From positions 106,634,574-106,698,573 of the forward strand of contig NC_089490.1 of the NCBI RefSeq assembly GCF_036850765.1: DNA of 64,000 bases. The letters are read 5' to 3'. This stretch comes from Saccopteryx bilineata (taxonomy: Eukaryota; Chordata; Mammalia; Chiroptera; Emballonuridae). Positions 1 to 11,667 of this stretch are shown here, one piece after another. The notes beneath the pieces are model-generated. The model had not been told where the DNA came from. It saw nothing but the letters and a program-made list of their open reading frames with translations, and did no database searches. Position 1 is the stretch's first letter. Each line of letters starts with the position of its first letter. The translations under genes were made by a program, and so were the position numbers.

Positions 1-269
1 GTGGAGACAAATAAGCTTTCCCAACAGGGGATGGGGGCACAGAAACTGTAAATAATTTCTTCCTGATAAAAAACATAACAATCTTGGGTAGCCACTTCTT
101 TGAAGATTTTCTTGTCAAGGCACCAGCATCATGGAACTTTATTCCCTAGTGCCCATGGCCACATTAGGGCGTTGAGTTCTCTTTAGGAATTTGATGGAGA
201 TTTTCTATTTCTAGTTTTTCCTTCCTCCCTCCTTTCCGTTCTTCCTCCCTTCCCTCCTTTCTCCTTTCC

Positions 270-587
270 TTCCTTTTTATCTTTTGAGAGACAGGAAGGA
301 AGAGGGTGGGGGAAGGAGAGAAATGAAAAGTATCAACTTGTAGTTACATCACTTTAGTTGTTCAATGATTGTTTCTCATACGTGCCTTGACCAGGGGGCT
401 CAAGCTGAGCCAGTGACCCCTTGCTCAAGCCAGCGACTTTGGGATCATGTCTATGATCCTGTTTACAGGCTGGTGACCCTGCACTCAAGTTGGCAAGCCT
501 GCGCTCTAGCCAGTGACCTCCGGGTTTCAAACTGGGGCCCTCAGTGTGTGAGCCTGACGTTTAATCCACTGTGCCACCACTGGTCAA
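270..587 (-). mobile_element. tRNA-derived SINE, long type (old copy)
   Basis: A GA-rich body at the left is followed by a run of short 'cagtgacc/ctcaagcc' units and ends at the right in the tRNA-like head read backwards ('ccactgtgccaccac'). The order places the head on the - strand. It is diverged from the copies at 5.05, 23.6 and 24.5 kb, so it is an older member of that group. No clear target duplication was found and both ends are approximate. Confidence 0.75.
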
Positions 588-1953
588 TCATATTTCTCGT
601 ATTTTTAATAGAGTTCTAACCCTTCATGTAGATTTCTAAATTCACTGCCACTTTCTCCTGATTGCAGTAGTACTTTTTTTATTCTCATCAAATTGAAAAG
701 ACAGTTGAGTTGAAAGCATATGTTACTGTTCACCTTTCTGAAAACACAGTATATTTCAGAAAGCAGGGGAATGGGGTGGAAAAAGGTGCCATGTAGACAG
801 ATACCAGGAGACTCAGTAGCTTTGTTGACATAGGACCTTAAATGAATCCTTTACTTTTTCTTGGCTTCTCACAGTTCTAGTTTTTTCATGGAAGTTAAGG
901 TGATTGCTAAATTTTGTGTGTGGATCTAAAATTCCCTGACAATAATTTAGCGATATTGCTGGTCCCCCAGCCCACATACCTTTAGGCAGCTGGCTAGAAT
1001 ATTTCCTCACCACTCATAGCTATAAATGTCTTATTTTATTGCCATCCCTCTCTCTTCTCAATTTTCCCTGTTTTGACACAATCAATTTAATCCTGATCTT
1101 TCTTTTGCTTCCTTTGAATTAAATGCAAAGCTTTCTAAGTTGAAAAGCTGTCCATTTTCTCTAGTTGCTAAGTGTGCCTTTGGTGCTTATCTGTAATACA
1201 TCTGAACTCATGGCATTCTGGGTTTAAATTATCTGGCAGGAACCCTGATGAGAAGACTATCCTTTGGAAAAAAAGACATTTTATGGAAAGGAGTGAAGAC
1301 ACCTTTTTTGGCCTACCATGTAAAATCTCTTTTGAAAAAAGCCACTGAACTCACTCAGTGATTAGTGTTTAAAGTTGATTTGGTTACTTTTTGAAGCAAA
1401 TTAAGGAGTTCTTTTAAAATTATTTATATCATGATAGAAATGTGTAGTTCCTTGTACAGCTGACGCGAGGGGGAAAGTTGTGCCCATGTAGGTGTGTGGA
1501 GTACTGCTAACACAGGAGGCCAAAGGGCTGGCTCTCAAATGCCAGTGGACGGGCTGGCTCCATCAGAATCCCCCTCGACAGAATGCGGGTGGGTGGCTAG
1601 ACCCCGCCCAGCAGAGTCTCCCAGGTAGAGAGGGGGGATGGGGTTGTGGCTGAACAATCGGTATACCTTTAGGCTGAGTGATGCTGACCCGCAGCTAGGT
1701 TTGGGCATTATGATGTCGTGTTTTAATTGTAAGTTTTAAGTCTCTTTTTTCTACCTGACCTTGTCTCTTTATATGTCAGTAGTTAGTGCTGTATTGACCA
1801 TGTATTAAGTCTTAAATAAATAGTTAAGAGAATGTTGAATGTGTGTTTCACTAAAAAGAAAATAATGTATAAGCTTAAAGCTGATCGATTTTTATTGAAG
1901 TTGTACCTCTTCACGCTTGCTAATTATTTTCCCTTTGTCTGTTTTCTTTGTAG

Positions 1954-1975
1954 CTTGCTCATCAAGATTTAGAAG
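1954..1975 (+). other. candidate micro-exon, 22 nt
   Basis: A textbook acceptor (long pyrimidine tract ending TTTGTAG at 1953) precedes 22 nt that end in AAG and are followed by a GTATTT donor-like sequence. If read LAHQDLE plus one base, the leftover base is in phase with the candidate exon at 2601. Short exons with good flanks also arise by chance, and I recognise no protein, so this is a weak call. Confidence 0.2.
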
Positions 1976-2600
1976 GTATTTTGCTCCATGGGATGTTGTA
2001 ATGTGCACAGACCTTTCTAAGTAAATTCTAAATAGTCACCTGCCCTACCTCGAATCTCCCCCAAACACTTAAGTCAGTAGTTAAAAGCCTGGGTGCATAT
2101 TGAGTGGTGTGGTACTGGAAAGGAGTTGGTTAAACAGGACCCTTGGACGTGGAGCTCTCTGCAACCCACCTGCGGAAGACAGGCCTACTGGTGTTGCCTG
2201 GCCAGCCGCTCTGTTCTAGCAGCAGTCACTGGCCATGCAACACAGTTTGTGAAGATGATGGTCTTTTCACTGATACTTTTTAAATAGTTTTTATATATTA
2301 GAATCCTTATTGTATTTGTAACTGAAGATAATAAGACACTATAAATGAGTTACCTAAAGTAATATATTTGTTACCTTTCACTATTTCTACTTCATGTTAA
2401 TTATTAGTTGTAGAATTGTTAAATTGATTCTTACCGTTACCTCTCTCCCTTTTTTTACTGTTTGGTTTTCAGCTTTATTTAAATATCGGAGAATTTCCTT
2501 TATTAGGAACAATGTATGACATTGCAATATTTAAAAATAAACCATTGAAATTGGCATGTCATGGATATATGTATTTTGATTAACTTCCTGTTTTTTTTAG

Positions 2601-2746
2601 TCCAAGGCTCTGTAACTACAAACACTTCCTGGCCACTGAGTCTCCTATTCTACTTTCGAATGGTCACAGCAGCTCATCATGTTAATTCTATATTATTTCA
2701 AGGACTTGTGACTGATGGTTACTGGAGTTATTTGGCAAGTTTTTAA
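2601..2746 (+). CDS. candidate terminal exon, unknown protein
   Basis: The exon would start after a strong acceptor (TTCCTGTTTTTTTTAG ending at 2600) and stay open for 48 codons to TAA at 2744-2746. Its phase fits the 22-nt candidate exon at 1954-1975. The predicted peptide is hydrophobic, with a LLFYF stretch, and matches nothing I know. The reading frame is short enough to be chance. The adjacent AT-rich sequence gives no strong polyadenylation context. Confidence 0.18.
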
Positions 2747-3176
2747 TATGATAATGACCATGTATATCCACTTAGTACTGCAATGTAAATTACTCAATTT
2801 ACCAATGAATTTCAACAATTAAAATATTTTTATCCCTCTTTACCTGGATTTCTTAATTACTTTTCAAAAGAACATTTTCAAGGAAGTCATACATAGGATT
2901 GTGATATATAGATACACTATATCAATATATAAAGATAATGTATAAATACACAGATTATCATGATAAAAATTTTCCCAAGAAGAAAAGCATGATCTTATAT
3001 ATTTGGTCCATATGACCACCATAGAGACATCAAATTGATAAAAAATATCAAAGGTAAGAATCACTAGGAAATGATTATGAACATGTATGCCTGTCCCATA
3101 TCTACAAGTCCTTTATGGTATTTGGGTGGACCATCAGCAGTTTATCCCATTAGGGATATCGAATAGGGTCACTTTT

Positions 3177-3580
3177 GAAAACTTTTAGTTTTAAAATACT
3201 TTAAATTTACAGAGGAATATAAAGGTAGTATAGAGAGTTCCTGTATACCCTTCCCCCAGCTTTCCCTAATCTTAACATCTTACATAAATATAGCTTATTT
3301 GTCAAAACTAAGGAATTGACCATTGGTAGGTACAGTGCTATAAACTAAACTACAACCTTTACTTGGATTCTGTCAGTTTTTTCATGTCCTTATTCTTCTG
3401 TTCCAGGACCCAATCTGAGATTCCATTGCATTCTGTTGCATGTGGTCATCCTTAGTCTTCTTTTCCTGGTGATTTTTAAATTTTTCCTTGTTTTTCATGA
3501 CCTTGATACTTTTGAAGGCTCCTGGTTGATATTTTGAGGTATTTCCCTTAATTTGGATTTGTCTTATGATTAAGAGCTCC
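3177..3580 (-). mobile_element. old L1 (L1M-type) 3' region
   Basis: Read on + it shows the typical reverse complement of an old mammalian L1 3' end: 'cttaacatcttacataaat', 'ctgttccaggacccaatc' and 'catgaccttgatacttttgaa' in the expected order. It is truncated with no coding part left. The same type of segment occurs at 23.2 kb. Confidence 0.65.
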
Positions 3581-4529
3581 GTGGGCCATGCTGGACTTTG
3601 GAAGTCTGCAGGAAGCCGTCAGGGAGTGAAGCAGTTGTGCAGCCTATGTGCTGGGTCTCCAGGTGCCCGCCATCTGGGGCCATCGGAAAGTTTGCTCTTA
3701 CCATCTCTTCTAAGTCCTGGTTTGCCGGTCTCTGTAGGAGGCATGACTAATGCCGTTCTAGTTTGTGCAGGTGGGGCATTCCCATATAATCTGTGATACA
3801 CATACCTGGGGTTTCCAGACACACTGTAATTTGTGAAAAGTGTGAGAAACAAGCAAGAACTAGGGCAGAGTTGAATGATACAGTTTATCTCCTACACAAG
3901 AGTACACCTTCACGACCGGGAGAGCTGGCTGTTTTCTGTAGTGCACAGAAACCAACACAGAGAGTCAAGGGGAATGAAGAAACAGAGGAAAATGTTCCAA
4001 ATGAAACATTCCATTAGGGCAGGGCCATGTCTCCCAGCAGCAGTCTAACTGTGTGCTTAGGAAGTAAATTCTTGATAACATAAAGACCACCCTGTTGATT
4101 ACATATTTCTCTCATTTCTTTCTCCACAAAACCATTCCATTAAATGAAGACAAACTTCTTTCCCCAGTGGAATCTGACACTTAAACTAGCACTCAACTAC
4201 ATATTTTATGTATTTTCTAAATATTTAATATAAAGTACTGTGTACTCCTCAGAAGGCAGGTGCCTTATATGCTCTTTTCTACTCTTAGAATTGAGTCCAG
4301 GGAACCAAAGTGAAGACATAGCCTTAGGCTGGTGTGAAAGCAAAGGAATTGGTGACTCCCAGAGCAGGATGGACTTCTGGGGCAAATGTGGTATCTTCTC
4401 TAGAGTGGTAATATCTTTGGGACACTGTTTAATACCTTTGGCAATTCATTTGGCTTTTGGGCACCTTGGAAATTTTCATTGAATGAGACAAAATCTAATT
4501 CTCTTCTACGATTGTTAGTAGAAATCATT

Positions 4530-5052
4530 CATTCATTGACTCGTTGATCCAGCAATTATTTCCTGATTATCTATTTACTGTTTTAGGCATTGGAGATACA
4601 GCAGTAAACAAATCAGAAAATAGTTCTTGCAATCATGGGGCTTATTCTATACAGAGGGGGAACACACTAAACAACTAGTATATATGTGGTTGTGAGAGAT
4701 ACAAGTTCTGTGGGGAGAACTATGCCAGAGAAGAAGGAGAGCTAGTTGGGAGATTTTTTAACAATTTAATTGCAATTTAATTCTTAACAGGGCAATCAGG
4801 GATTACTCATTGAAAAGATGACATTTGAAGGCAAAGACTAGAGGAGAATAGCTACCCATGTGGTTATCCTGCGGAAGAATGTTTTAAGGAGAAGGGACAA
4901 GTTAAAATGCCTCATGCAGGAGCATGTTTGCATATTTGAAGAACAGCAAAGAACTCAGTGTGGCTGGACAAAGATTACAAATGGGAGAGTAATAGAAGAG
5001 GCCAGAATTGTGCTGGGGAGGACATTTTAGAAGATTAGGTCTACTGTTGACT
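4530..5052 (+). repeat. ancient mammalian repeat, left part of a split copy
   Basis: The segment has 'ttaggcattggagatacagcagtaaacaaatc', then the 'acatttgaaggcaaagac' and 'tgtggctggacaaag' blocks of a widespread old mammalian interspersed repeat whose family name I do not assign. It stops at the SINE and L1 insertions and resumes near 7313 with 'gcagtagaggagtcatg', in the order expected of one continuous element. Confidence 0.5.
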
Positions 5053-5437
5053 ATTGGCTTTTTTTTTTTTTTTTCTTTTTGGTGACAGAGTGAGAGAGAA
5101 ACAGGGACAGATAGGGACAGACAGGCAGGAAGGGAGAGATGAGAAGCCTCAATTCTTCGTTGCAGCTCCTTACTCTCCTTTGTTGTTCATTGATTGCTTT
5201 CTCATATGTGCCTTGACCGGGGGGCTACAGCAGAGTGAGTGACCCCTTGCTCAAGCCAGTGACCTTTGGGCTCAAGCCAGCGACCATGGGGTCATGTCTG
5301 ATCCCATGTTCAAGCCAGTGACCCCGTGCTCAATCTGGGTGAGCCCATGCTCAAGCTGGCGACCTCGGGGCTTCAAATCTGGTTCCTCTGCATCCCAGTC
5401 TGATGCTCTATCCACTGCACCACCGCCTGGTGAGATA
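5053..5437 (-). mobile_element. tRNA-derived SINE, long type
   Basis: A poly-T tail at the left, a GA-rich zone, four or five short 'caagccagtgacc'-like units and a reversed tRNA-like head at the right give a complete - strand copy. The direct repeat ACTGTTGACT flanks it at 5043-5052 and 5438-5447, which fixes both ends. Confidence 0.85.
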
Positions 5438-6460
5438 ACTGTTGACTTTTTAATTATGGTAATTAATATATTTTAAAAATAAATATATTTAAGGTATACA
5501 AACATGATTTAACACACATATACATAGTGAAATGATTACTATGGTGAGCTAATTAACACATCATCTCATATAGCTATGTTTTTTGTGTGACAAGATCACT
5601 TGAAATCTACTCTCTTAGCAATTTCCAGTAATCAGTGCAGTATTAACTAGTCATATCCTGTACTAGATCACCAGCCTTATTTGCCTATACAACTGCAACT
5701 TTGTATTTTTTGATAAATATCTCCTCATTCCCACCACTGTGCCAGCCCCTGGAAACCACTGTTCAACTCCGCTTCTGTGAGTTTGACTTTTTTTTAAAGA
5801 TTCCACACCTAAGTGATATATAGTACTTGTCTTTCTCTGTTTGGCTTATGTTACTTAGCAAAATGTCTTCCAGTTTCATTCATGTTGCCATAAATGGGAA
5901 GGTGTCTTTCTTTTTAATAATAATGGAATATTATAACATATACTATATATAGTATAATATACTATATATATATATAGTGTATTATATAACTTTATGCATT
6001 CATCTGTTGATGGACACTTGGATTTCTTCCATATCTTGGCTACTGTGAAAAATGCTGTAATGAACATGCCGGTGTGTGTGTGCGCCAATACCTTTTTGAG
6101 ATACCTATTTTATTTCTTTTTAACACATAGCTAGAAGTAAGATTGCTAGATCATACTGTAGTTCTGTTTTTAATTTTTCAAGGAATATCCATGCTGTTTC
6201 TCATAATGCCTCTACTACTTTCTATTCCCATCAACAGTGTACAGTGGTGCCCTTTTCTCTGCATCCTCTCCAACACTAGTTAGCTTTTGTCTTTTTGATA
6301 ATAGCCATTTTAGTAGGTATGAGGTGATGATATACCTCATTGTGGTTTTGATTTGTATTTTGTTGATGATAAGCATCATCTTTTCGTATATATGTTGGCC
6401 ATTTACCATATTTTTTGCTCCATAAGACACACCTGACCATAAGACACAACTAGGGTTTTT

Positions 6461-6851
6461 TTTTTGTTGTTGTTGTTTTTTTCTTTTTAAAAATTTTTCC
6501 GAAGTTGGAAACGGGGAGGCAGTCAGACAGACTCTCGCATGCACCTGACCGGGATCCACCCGGCACACCCACCAGGGGGTGACGCTCTGCCCATCTAGGG
6601 CATCGCTCTGCCTCAATCAGAGCCATTCTAGTGCCTGAGGCAGAGGCCACAGAGCCATCCTCAGCGCCCGGGCCAACTTTGCTCCAATGGAGCCTTGGCT
6701 GCAGGAGGGGAAGAGAGAGACAGAGAGGAAGGAGAGGGGGAGGGGTGGAGAAGCAGATGGGCGCTTCTCCTGTGTGCCCTGGCCTGGAATTGAACCCGGG
6801 ACTTCCACACGCCAGGCCAACACTCTACCACTATGCCAACCAGCCAGAGCC
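6461..6851 (-). mobile_element. tRNA-derived SINE, GC-rich type, inside the MITE
   Basis: It runs from a T-rich tail through 'ggcagtcagacagactc' and a CT-rich zone to a reversed tRNA-like head ('gaattgaacccggg' is the reversed B box). The 15-bp duplication CACAACTAGGGTTTT flanks it at 6445-6459 and 6852-6866. Because it lies within the MITE, it is the youngest layer of this nest. Confidence 0.9.
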
Positions 6852-6931
6852 CACAACTAGGGTTTTAAGGAGGAAAATAAGAAAAGAAAATATTCTGAAC
6901 CAAATGGTATGTTAAAATATTTAATAAAATA

Positions 6932-7018
6932 CCGTATTTTTACCTCCATAAGACACACGAGCATTTTCCCCTCCACTTTTGTGGGGAAGAAGTGCGTCTT
7001 ATGAAGCGGAAAATACGG
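6932..7018. repeat. 87-bp palindromic MITE core
   Basis: This begins CCGTATTTTTACCTCCATAA, turns at about 6975 around CTCCACTTTT, and returns as the imperfect inverse ending GAAAATACGG. TA precedes and follows it. It can be read either as the 3' half of the larger MITE or as a separate, self-sufficient palindromic element. Confidence 0.65.
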
Positions 7019-7312
7019 TATATATCTTCTTTTGAGAAATGTCTGTACTGGTTCTTTCTCCATTTTTTGATTGGGTTATTTGCTTTCTTGCTATTGAGTT
7101 TGAAATTTTTATATATTTTGGATATTAACCCTTTAACAGATGTTTGGTTTGTAAATTCTTTTTTCCCATTCTGTAGGTTATCTCTTCACTCTTGATTGTT
7201 CCCTTTGCTGTGTGGGAGCTGTTTAGTTTGATGCAGTCCCATTTGTCTGGCCTTGCTTTTGTTGCCTGTGTGTAGATCTTATCTCTCAGTCTGTGTGGTG
7301 GGATGCCCTTGG

Positions 7313-8030
7313 ATGATTTGCAGTAGAGGAGTCATGTGATCTGAGTTTAAACTGGATTACTGGTTGTTGTGTTGTATATGAAGAGGATGAAAGCAGGGAC
7401 ATTCATTGGGAGGTGGTTAGAATAATCGAGGAAAGAGATGACAATTTGGAACAGGGCGATAGCTTTGGAAGTGGTCAGGTTCTGGATGTATTTTGAAGAT
7501 GGAGTGAATAGAATTTGCTGAAGTATGAGATATGGGATATAAGAGTAAAAGAAGAATTAAAGAGTACTCCAAGGATATTGGCTGAAGAACTGGGAGATTG
7601 TAGTCGCCATTTGCTGAGAAGAAAAGGATCATGAGAGGGGCAGGTTTGAGGGATAATAAGTTGATTAGATACATTAACTTTGAGATGCTTCTTTAACTTC
7701 ACAGTGGAGACATAGAATAGGCAGGTAAGCTATCCGGAGGGAGGTAAGAGCTGGAGATACAAATTTGGTATGTATATGTTTATGTGTGTGTGTGTTTGCA
7801 GGTGGTATTTACAGCCACAGGGTGATGGGATCACCAGAATAGATACAGAAGAGGTTGAAGGGCTGAGTCCTGGCCACTCAGTTTGGAGTCCAGAAGATGA
7901 GGAAGGACCGGTGAAAGATAGTTAAAAGGAGTAGCTAGAGAGGAAGGAAAGCCAGGATTGTTTGGTGTCCTGGAAACCACACAGGAGAGCCCTGAATGAG
8001 GTACTGTGTAAGTTCCATTCAGGAGGAGGA
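7313..8030 (+). repeat. ancient mammalian repeat, right part of the split copy
   Basis: The sequence continues the element left at 5052: 'gaggagtcatgtgatctga', 'ggatgtattttgaagatgga', 'ggtagctatt'-like and 'gagacatagaataggcagg' blocks follow in the known order for this repeat. Open frames on its - strand (for example 7417-7674) are incidental. Confidence 0.5.
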
Positions 8031-9360
8031 GGAGGAGATGGGTAGGATAACCATGTTCTCATAAGCACAGATTCCCATGGGAACAAAGCCAACAGGGACA
8101 GATTAGAGAGTTTGGAGATACTGATTTTGTTTTAGGCAGATGGTCTATTAAAATAAAAACCCTATTTAGGCCTATTGTAATTTTTGGCTTTCGGTATATT
8201 TTCAACTGATGTAAGTTCTGTTTGGAGCTAAAGAATGAAATCAATAACTGGGGATTTCCAAATTCCCTACACAAGGGTGGTGTAACGGGAGGGTGTGATC
8301 AAAGGAGGTTGTGTCCTTTAGGAGTGAACTATTTTCCCACCGGTCTTGAGGGTTTAATACTTGGGGGTTGGGAGATGGATCTATCCTTTCTACTGTATCC
8401 CACAGGCCTTCTGGGTATCTTCTTCTCATTCTCCAAAGGAAAAAGGACAGCCCATGCTCTGGAACCTTAGTCCAGAGTATTTCTTCTTGGAATATCTTTC
8501 CATTTCTCTCCATCTTCCTTGCAAGCTTTATTTTTGTCTTAAATCTGAGTTCCAGTGTCATCATCAGGCAAAGCCGGTCACTCCCTCTCCTGTACTCTTA
8601 CACCACTTGGCTCTAATACATCACTTATCACATTGTTTTCCAAATTCAGTTTCATCTAGGTGCTCCAAATATATACTGAACGTATCCACTTCTTTCCGTT
8701 CCTGTTGCTACCACCATTTTGTGCCTGGACCATCTCTGTGATCTTTCACACAAAACAAGGGTGGGTGCAGACTGGTACAGTGGTGTGGTGGGTCCTTGTC
8801 TCATTGTTTGGTGAACATCATACCTGGTACACCCTGCCTCCCAGCAGTAGTGCAGAATCTGGCTCACAAGAGGGAATAACAATGGCTTAGTGAATGTTGG
8901 TGAAATGAAGTCCTTCTATTTGACAGTTTACCAGACACTTTACATATATAATATTTAATCCTCACAGCAATCTTCTACATTTTAAGGTAATAGGAAAATG
9001 GAAAAGTAGTTTGGATTATATTTCTTTCTTAACAATCATGTAAAATATGTGCTAAAACATTCAGTGTTTAGTATCTTGGATTAGAGTCATGACTGTGTAA
9101 TGCATGAGTCTACTGCTGCCTAGTGGAATTAACTTCTCATAGCAGCTTTATTTTTCCTTCTTATCGCCAGTGGGAGTAATCCTTATCTTACTTTATGTAT
9201 TTGTGGATTCCAGGATTCTTCTGCATTTTCTTCACAATAGCAGGGAGTTTATATACTGGCTTATTATATCATAACAATAATTATACACTCTTATTACCTG
9301 TATATCTTAGGCACTTTAGTTCTCTATGTCTCAGTTCACTAATTTGTAAAGTGAAGACAC
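8031..9360. other. unassigned, with probable L2-like and MIR-like remnants
   Basis: No gene is supported. Pyrimidine-rich sequence around 8480-8720 resembles an old L2 3' region and 9300-9365 ends with the MIR-like 'ctcagttcactaatttgtaaagtg'. Overlapping open frames on both strands at 8241-8741 look incidental. Confidence 0.3.
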
Positions 9361-9365
9361 TAACA

Positions 9366-9935
9366 ATGGGGTTTTTGCAGATGTAATTTATATGAAGTCA
9401 TACAGGATGAAGTGAACCTTTAATCCAGTATCACTGGATTATTATTATTATTATTTTAGATTTTATTTTTTGATTTCAGAGAGAAAGGAGAGAGATAGTG
9501 AGAAGGAGGGGGAGGAGCGGGAAACAAGTTATAGTAGTTGCTTCTTGTATGTGCCTTGACCTGGTAAGCCCGGGATTTCGAACCAGTGACCTCAGCATTC
9601 CAGGTCGATGCTTTATCCACTGTGCCACCACAGGCCTGGCACTGTTGTCCTTATAAGAAGAGAAAACACCCAGAAACACACAGGAAGAAGGCCATGTGCA
9701 GAGGCTGCGATCGGGTGATGCAGTTACAAGCCAAGTGGTGCCAGGGATCGTTGGAAGGCACAAGAATCTAGAAGAGGCAAGGAAGGATTCTTCCCTCGCA
9801 CCTTCTGAAGAAGTATGGCCTTGTTAACACTGTGATTTGGGATGTCCGGCTGCTAGTACTGTAAGGGAATAACTTATTGTTTTCAGCCACCCATTTTATA
9901 GTACTTTGTTACAGCAGACACAAGAAATTACTACC
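9366..9935 (+). mobile_element. MaLR (MLT1-type) LTR, split by a SINE
   Basis: The left part holds 'tttttgcagatgtaattt' and the right part holds 'gttgtccttataagaagag', 'cagttacaagccaag' and 'tactttgttacagcag', in the order of a MaLR LTR read on +. A short SINE sits between. No internal retroviral region remains. Confidence 0.65.
9437..9640 (-). mobile_element. short tRNA-derived SINE inside a MaLR LTR
   Basis: An ATT-repeat tail is followed by a GA-rich stretch, 'tgtgccttgacctgg', and the reversed head 'ctttatccactgtgcc'. Copies of this type recur at 43.2, 51.1, 51.4, 55.9, 58.8, 60.9 and 62.2 kb. The target duplication is short and uncertain (CACTG). Confidence 0.8.
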
Positions 9936-10529
9936 CTAGGGTAACATGGCTTTCTGTTTGCAGTGAAGGGGGTTATGGGTGCCTCATCCCTGAATAGATG
10001 GACTTTCCCACCCAGCCTATGAAACACTTTCCATGGGCAGCAGGTTGGCTCCTGAGGAAGAAGTAGAGTAGCTGAGCACAACCAGTTTCTTCTCTGAAAT
10101 GCACCAGTCAGGACAAAGACGAGGGGTGGGGTATGGCCTTGCTAAAGTTCCTCCCCAAGGAAACATGAGGAGTGGCTAAGCAAGAGTTCCTGCCTTAGAG
10201 TGAACTACAGATGCCAATTTTTCTGCCAGCGCAAACTTTTCCTAAAAATATTTGAATCAGTTCCTAACATTTAAAGCTGGGAGATTTCATATAAAATCCA
10301 GATTTCAAGCTGCTTCTTGAAAATGGAAAATATTCCCACACTGGACCAGTTCCCACAGAGCTCTGACTGGCTGATGTTGCAAAGTCGGTGGCTTCTTCAA
10401 AGGGACTGCAAGCTCACCATTCTGCCTGCTACTTCCCAGGTCTCACCTCTGACCTGTGCTGCTCATTTCTGTTCTCACCCATCGGCTTTAGACATTTTGG
10501 CTTGGGACTCCCAGAGAACAGACTCTGAA

Positions 10530-10760
10530 GTCCGGGTCCAAATCTGAGCTAAATCACTTCTTAAATAGGTGGTCTTTGGTAGTTTAGCTAACTACCCTGA
10601 CCCTCAATTTCCTTGTTTGTAAAACAGGAATAATAATAGAACCTTCTTACGGGATGTTGTGAGAATGCAATAATGTAATCACATGAGTCTTTTTGAACAT
10701 ATGCACGACACATAATACATGCCCAGTAGATGGGAGCTGTTGTTACCCTTTGAAGAGCAA
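10530..10760 (+). repeat. MIR
   Basis: The diagnostic core 'ctcaatttccttgtttgtaa' is followed by 'acaggaataataatagaacc' and a 3' end with 'gggatgttgtgagaatgcaa', which is the standard MIR order. Confidence 0.65.
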
Positions 10761-11607
10761 AGCTGGGCAGTGTAAGAGGAAACCTGGAAGAGAGAGAGTC
10801 TCTGGCTCCAGGTACGCTTTGTCTGGTTGTAACATTGCCCTTCAGTTTACCGATTTTCAGGAAAATATTTTAATAAGTGAGCTTCCAAGAAGCCCCCTTT
10901 TGTGGAGTAAGGAGTGCAATAGCAGATTTGGGAATTGGAGGTCCAATTAAGGTGGTTTTCCTCCTGCCCACAATTTGATTCTTTTCTGGAAGGGAGGTTG
11001 CAGGGAGGTAGGAAACTCTGGATCTTATCCAAATACTTTGATGTCTGGGTTTTAAAATAGCTGCAATCTTAGCTAGCTTTGCAGACTTCGTTGTGGGCCC
11101 TCAAAGGACAGCTTCTACTGAGACTGATCACTTCTCCTGGGCGGCCCAGAGTGATGGACGATGCAGAAGGAACCAATTGACTTTAAATAACCTACTTCCA
11201 AGTAGAGGTGAGAAACCAGATGTAATTGGGAAGGATGCAGGGTGACAGGAAAGGTGTTTTTAAATTTTTTAATGAAGAACATATAAGCTTCTATGGGAAG
11301 GAATATCCAGTTAGGAGGCCATCAACCTCTGAAATTATTGTAAGCTACAGAAATCAACTCAAACGAGTCTTTGTAAAAAAGTGAATTTATTTAAAATACT
11401 GAAGTATTTTCTAGACAACCCCCTCACAAGGACAGGAAGACCTCCCCAGAGTCTAGAACCAGGAACTGGAAAGTGATCAGGTCCAATGTGTAAAGTATTA
11501 ATATAACTTAGTTATGGATACAGCAGATGACTACCTACTTGTTCAAACACCACGTATTGAGTAATCCGTCTTTTCTTAATTTGTTTGAAATGCCACATTT
11601 ATCATAC

Positions 11608-11631
11608 TGTGTGTGTGTGTGTGTGTGTGTG
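11608..11631. repeat. (GT)n microsatellite
   Basis: Twelve uninterrupted GT/TG units lie just upstream of a MaLR LTR. Confidence 0.95.
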
Positions 11632-11667
11632 AATTTCTGATAAAATTCTATGCCAGCTGATATTCAT

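Larger units (their letters stand above)
588..3175. other. AT-rich, mostly unassigned sequence
   Basis: No convincing exon or recognisable repeat covers most of this stretch. It includes AATAAA-type signals near 1815 and 2537 and two well-formed splice acceptors (separate entries), so it could be untranslated or intronic sequence of a gene. Open frames here are short and none matches a family I know. Confidence 0.3.
6406..7018. mobile_element. MITE with TA target duplication, carrying a SINE
   Basis: The left end reads CCATATTTTTTGCTCCATAA and the right end is the inverted equivalent finishing GGAAAATACGG; TA stands on both sides (6404-6405, 7019-7020). A TA target and terminal inverted repeats point to a non-autonomous Tc1/mariner-type element. 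There is no transposase. The part from 6932 to 7018 is itself a complete palindrome that starts with a third copy of the terminal repeat and is preceded by TA. A SINE fills 6461-6851. Confidence 0.7.
5448..7312 (-). mobile_element. L1 fragment (ORF2 end and 3' UTR), split by a MITE
   Basis: The + strand shows the reverse complement of the L1 ORF2 C-terminal region and 3' UTR, including 'catccatctgttgatggacac'-type sequence near 6000 and 'tctccaacactagtt' near 6270. An ORF2-like relic on the - strand (residues such as SVGEDAEKRAPLYTVDGN, about 6215-6300) is too broken to code. The L1 is interrupted at the dinucleotide TA (6404-6405) by a MITE and resumes at 7021 with 'atatcttcttttgagaaatg'. 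Confidence 0.75.
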
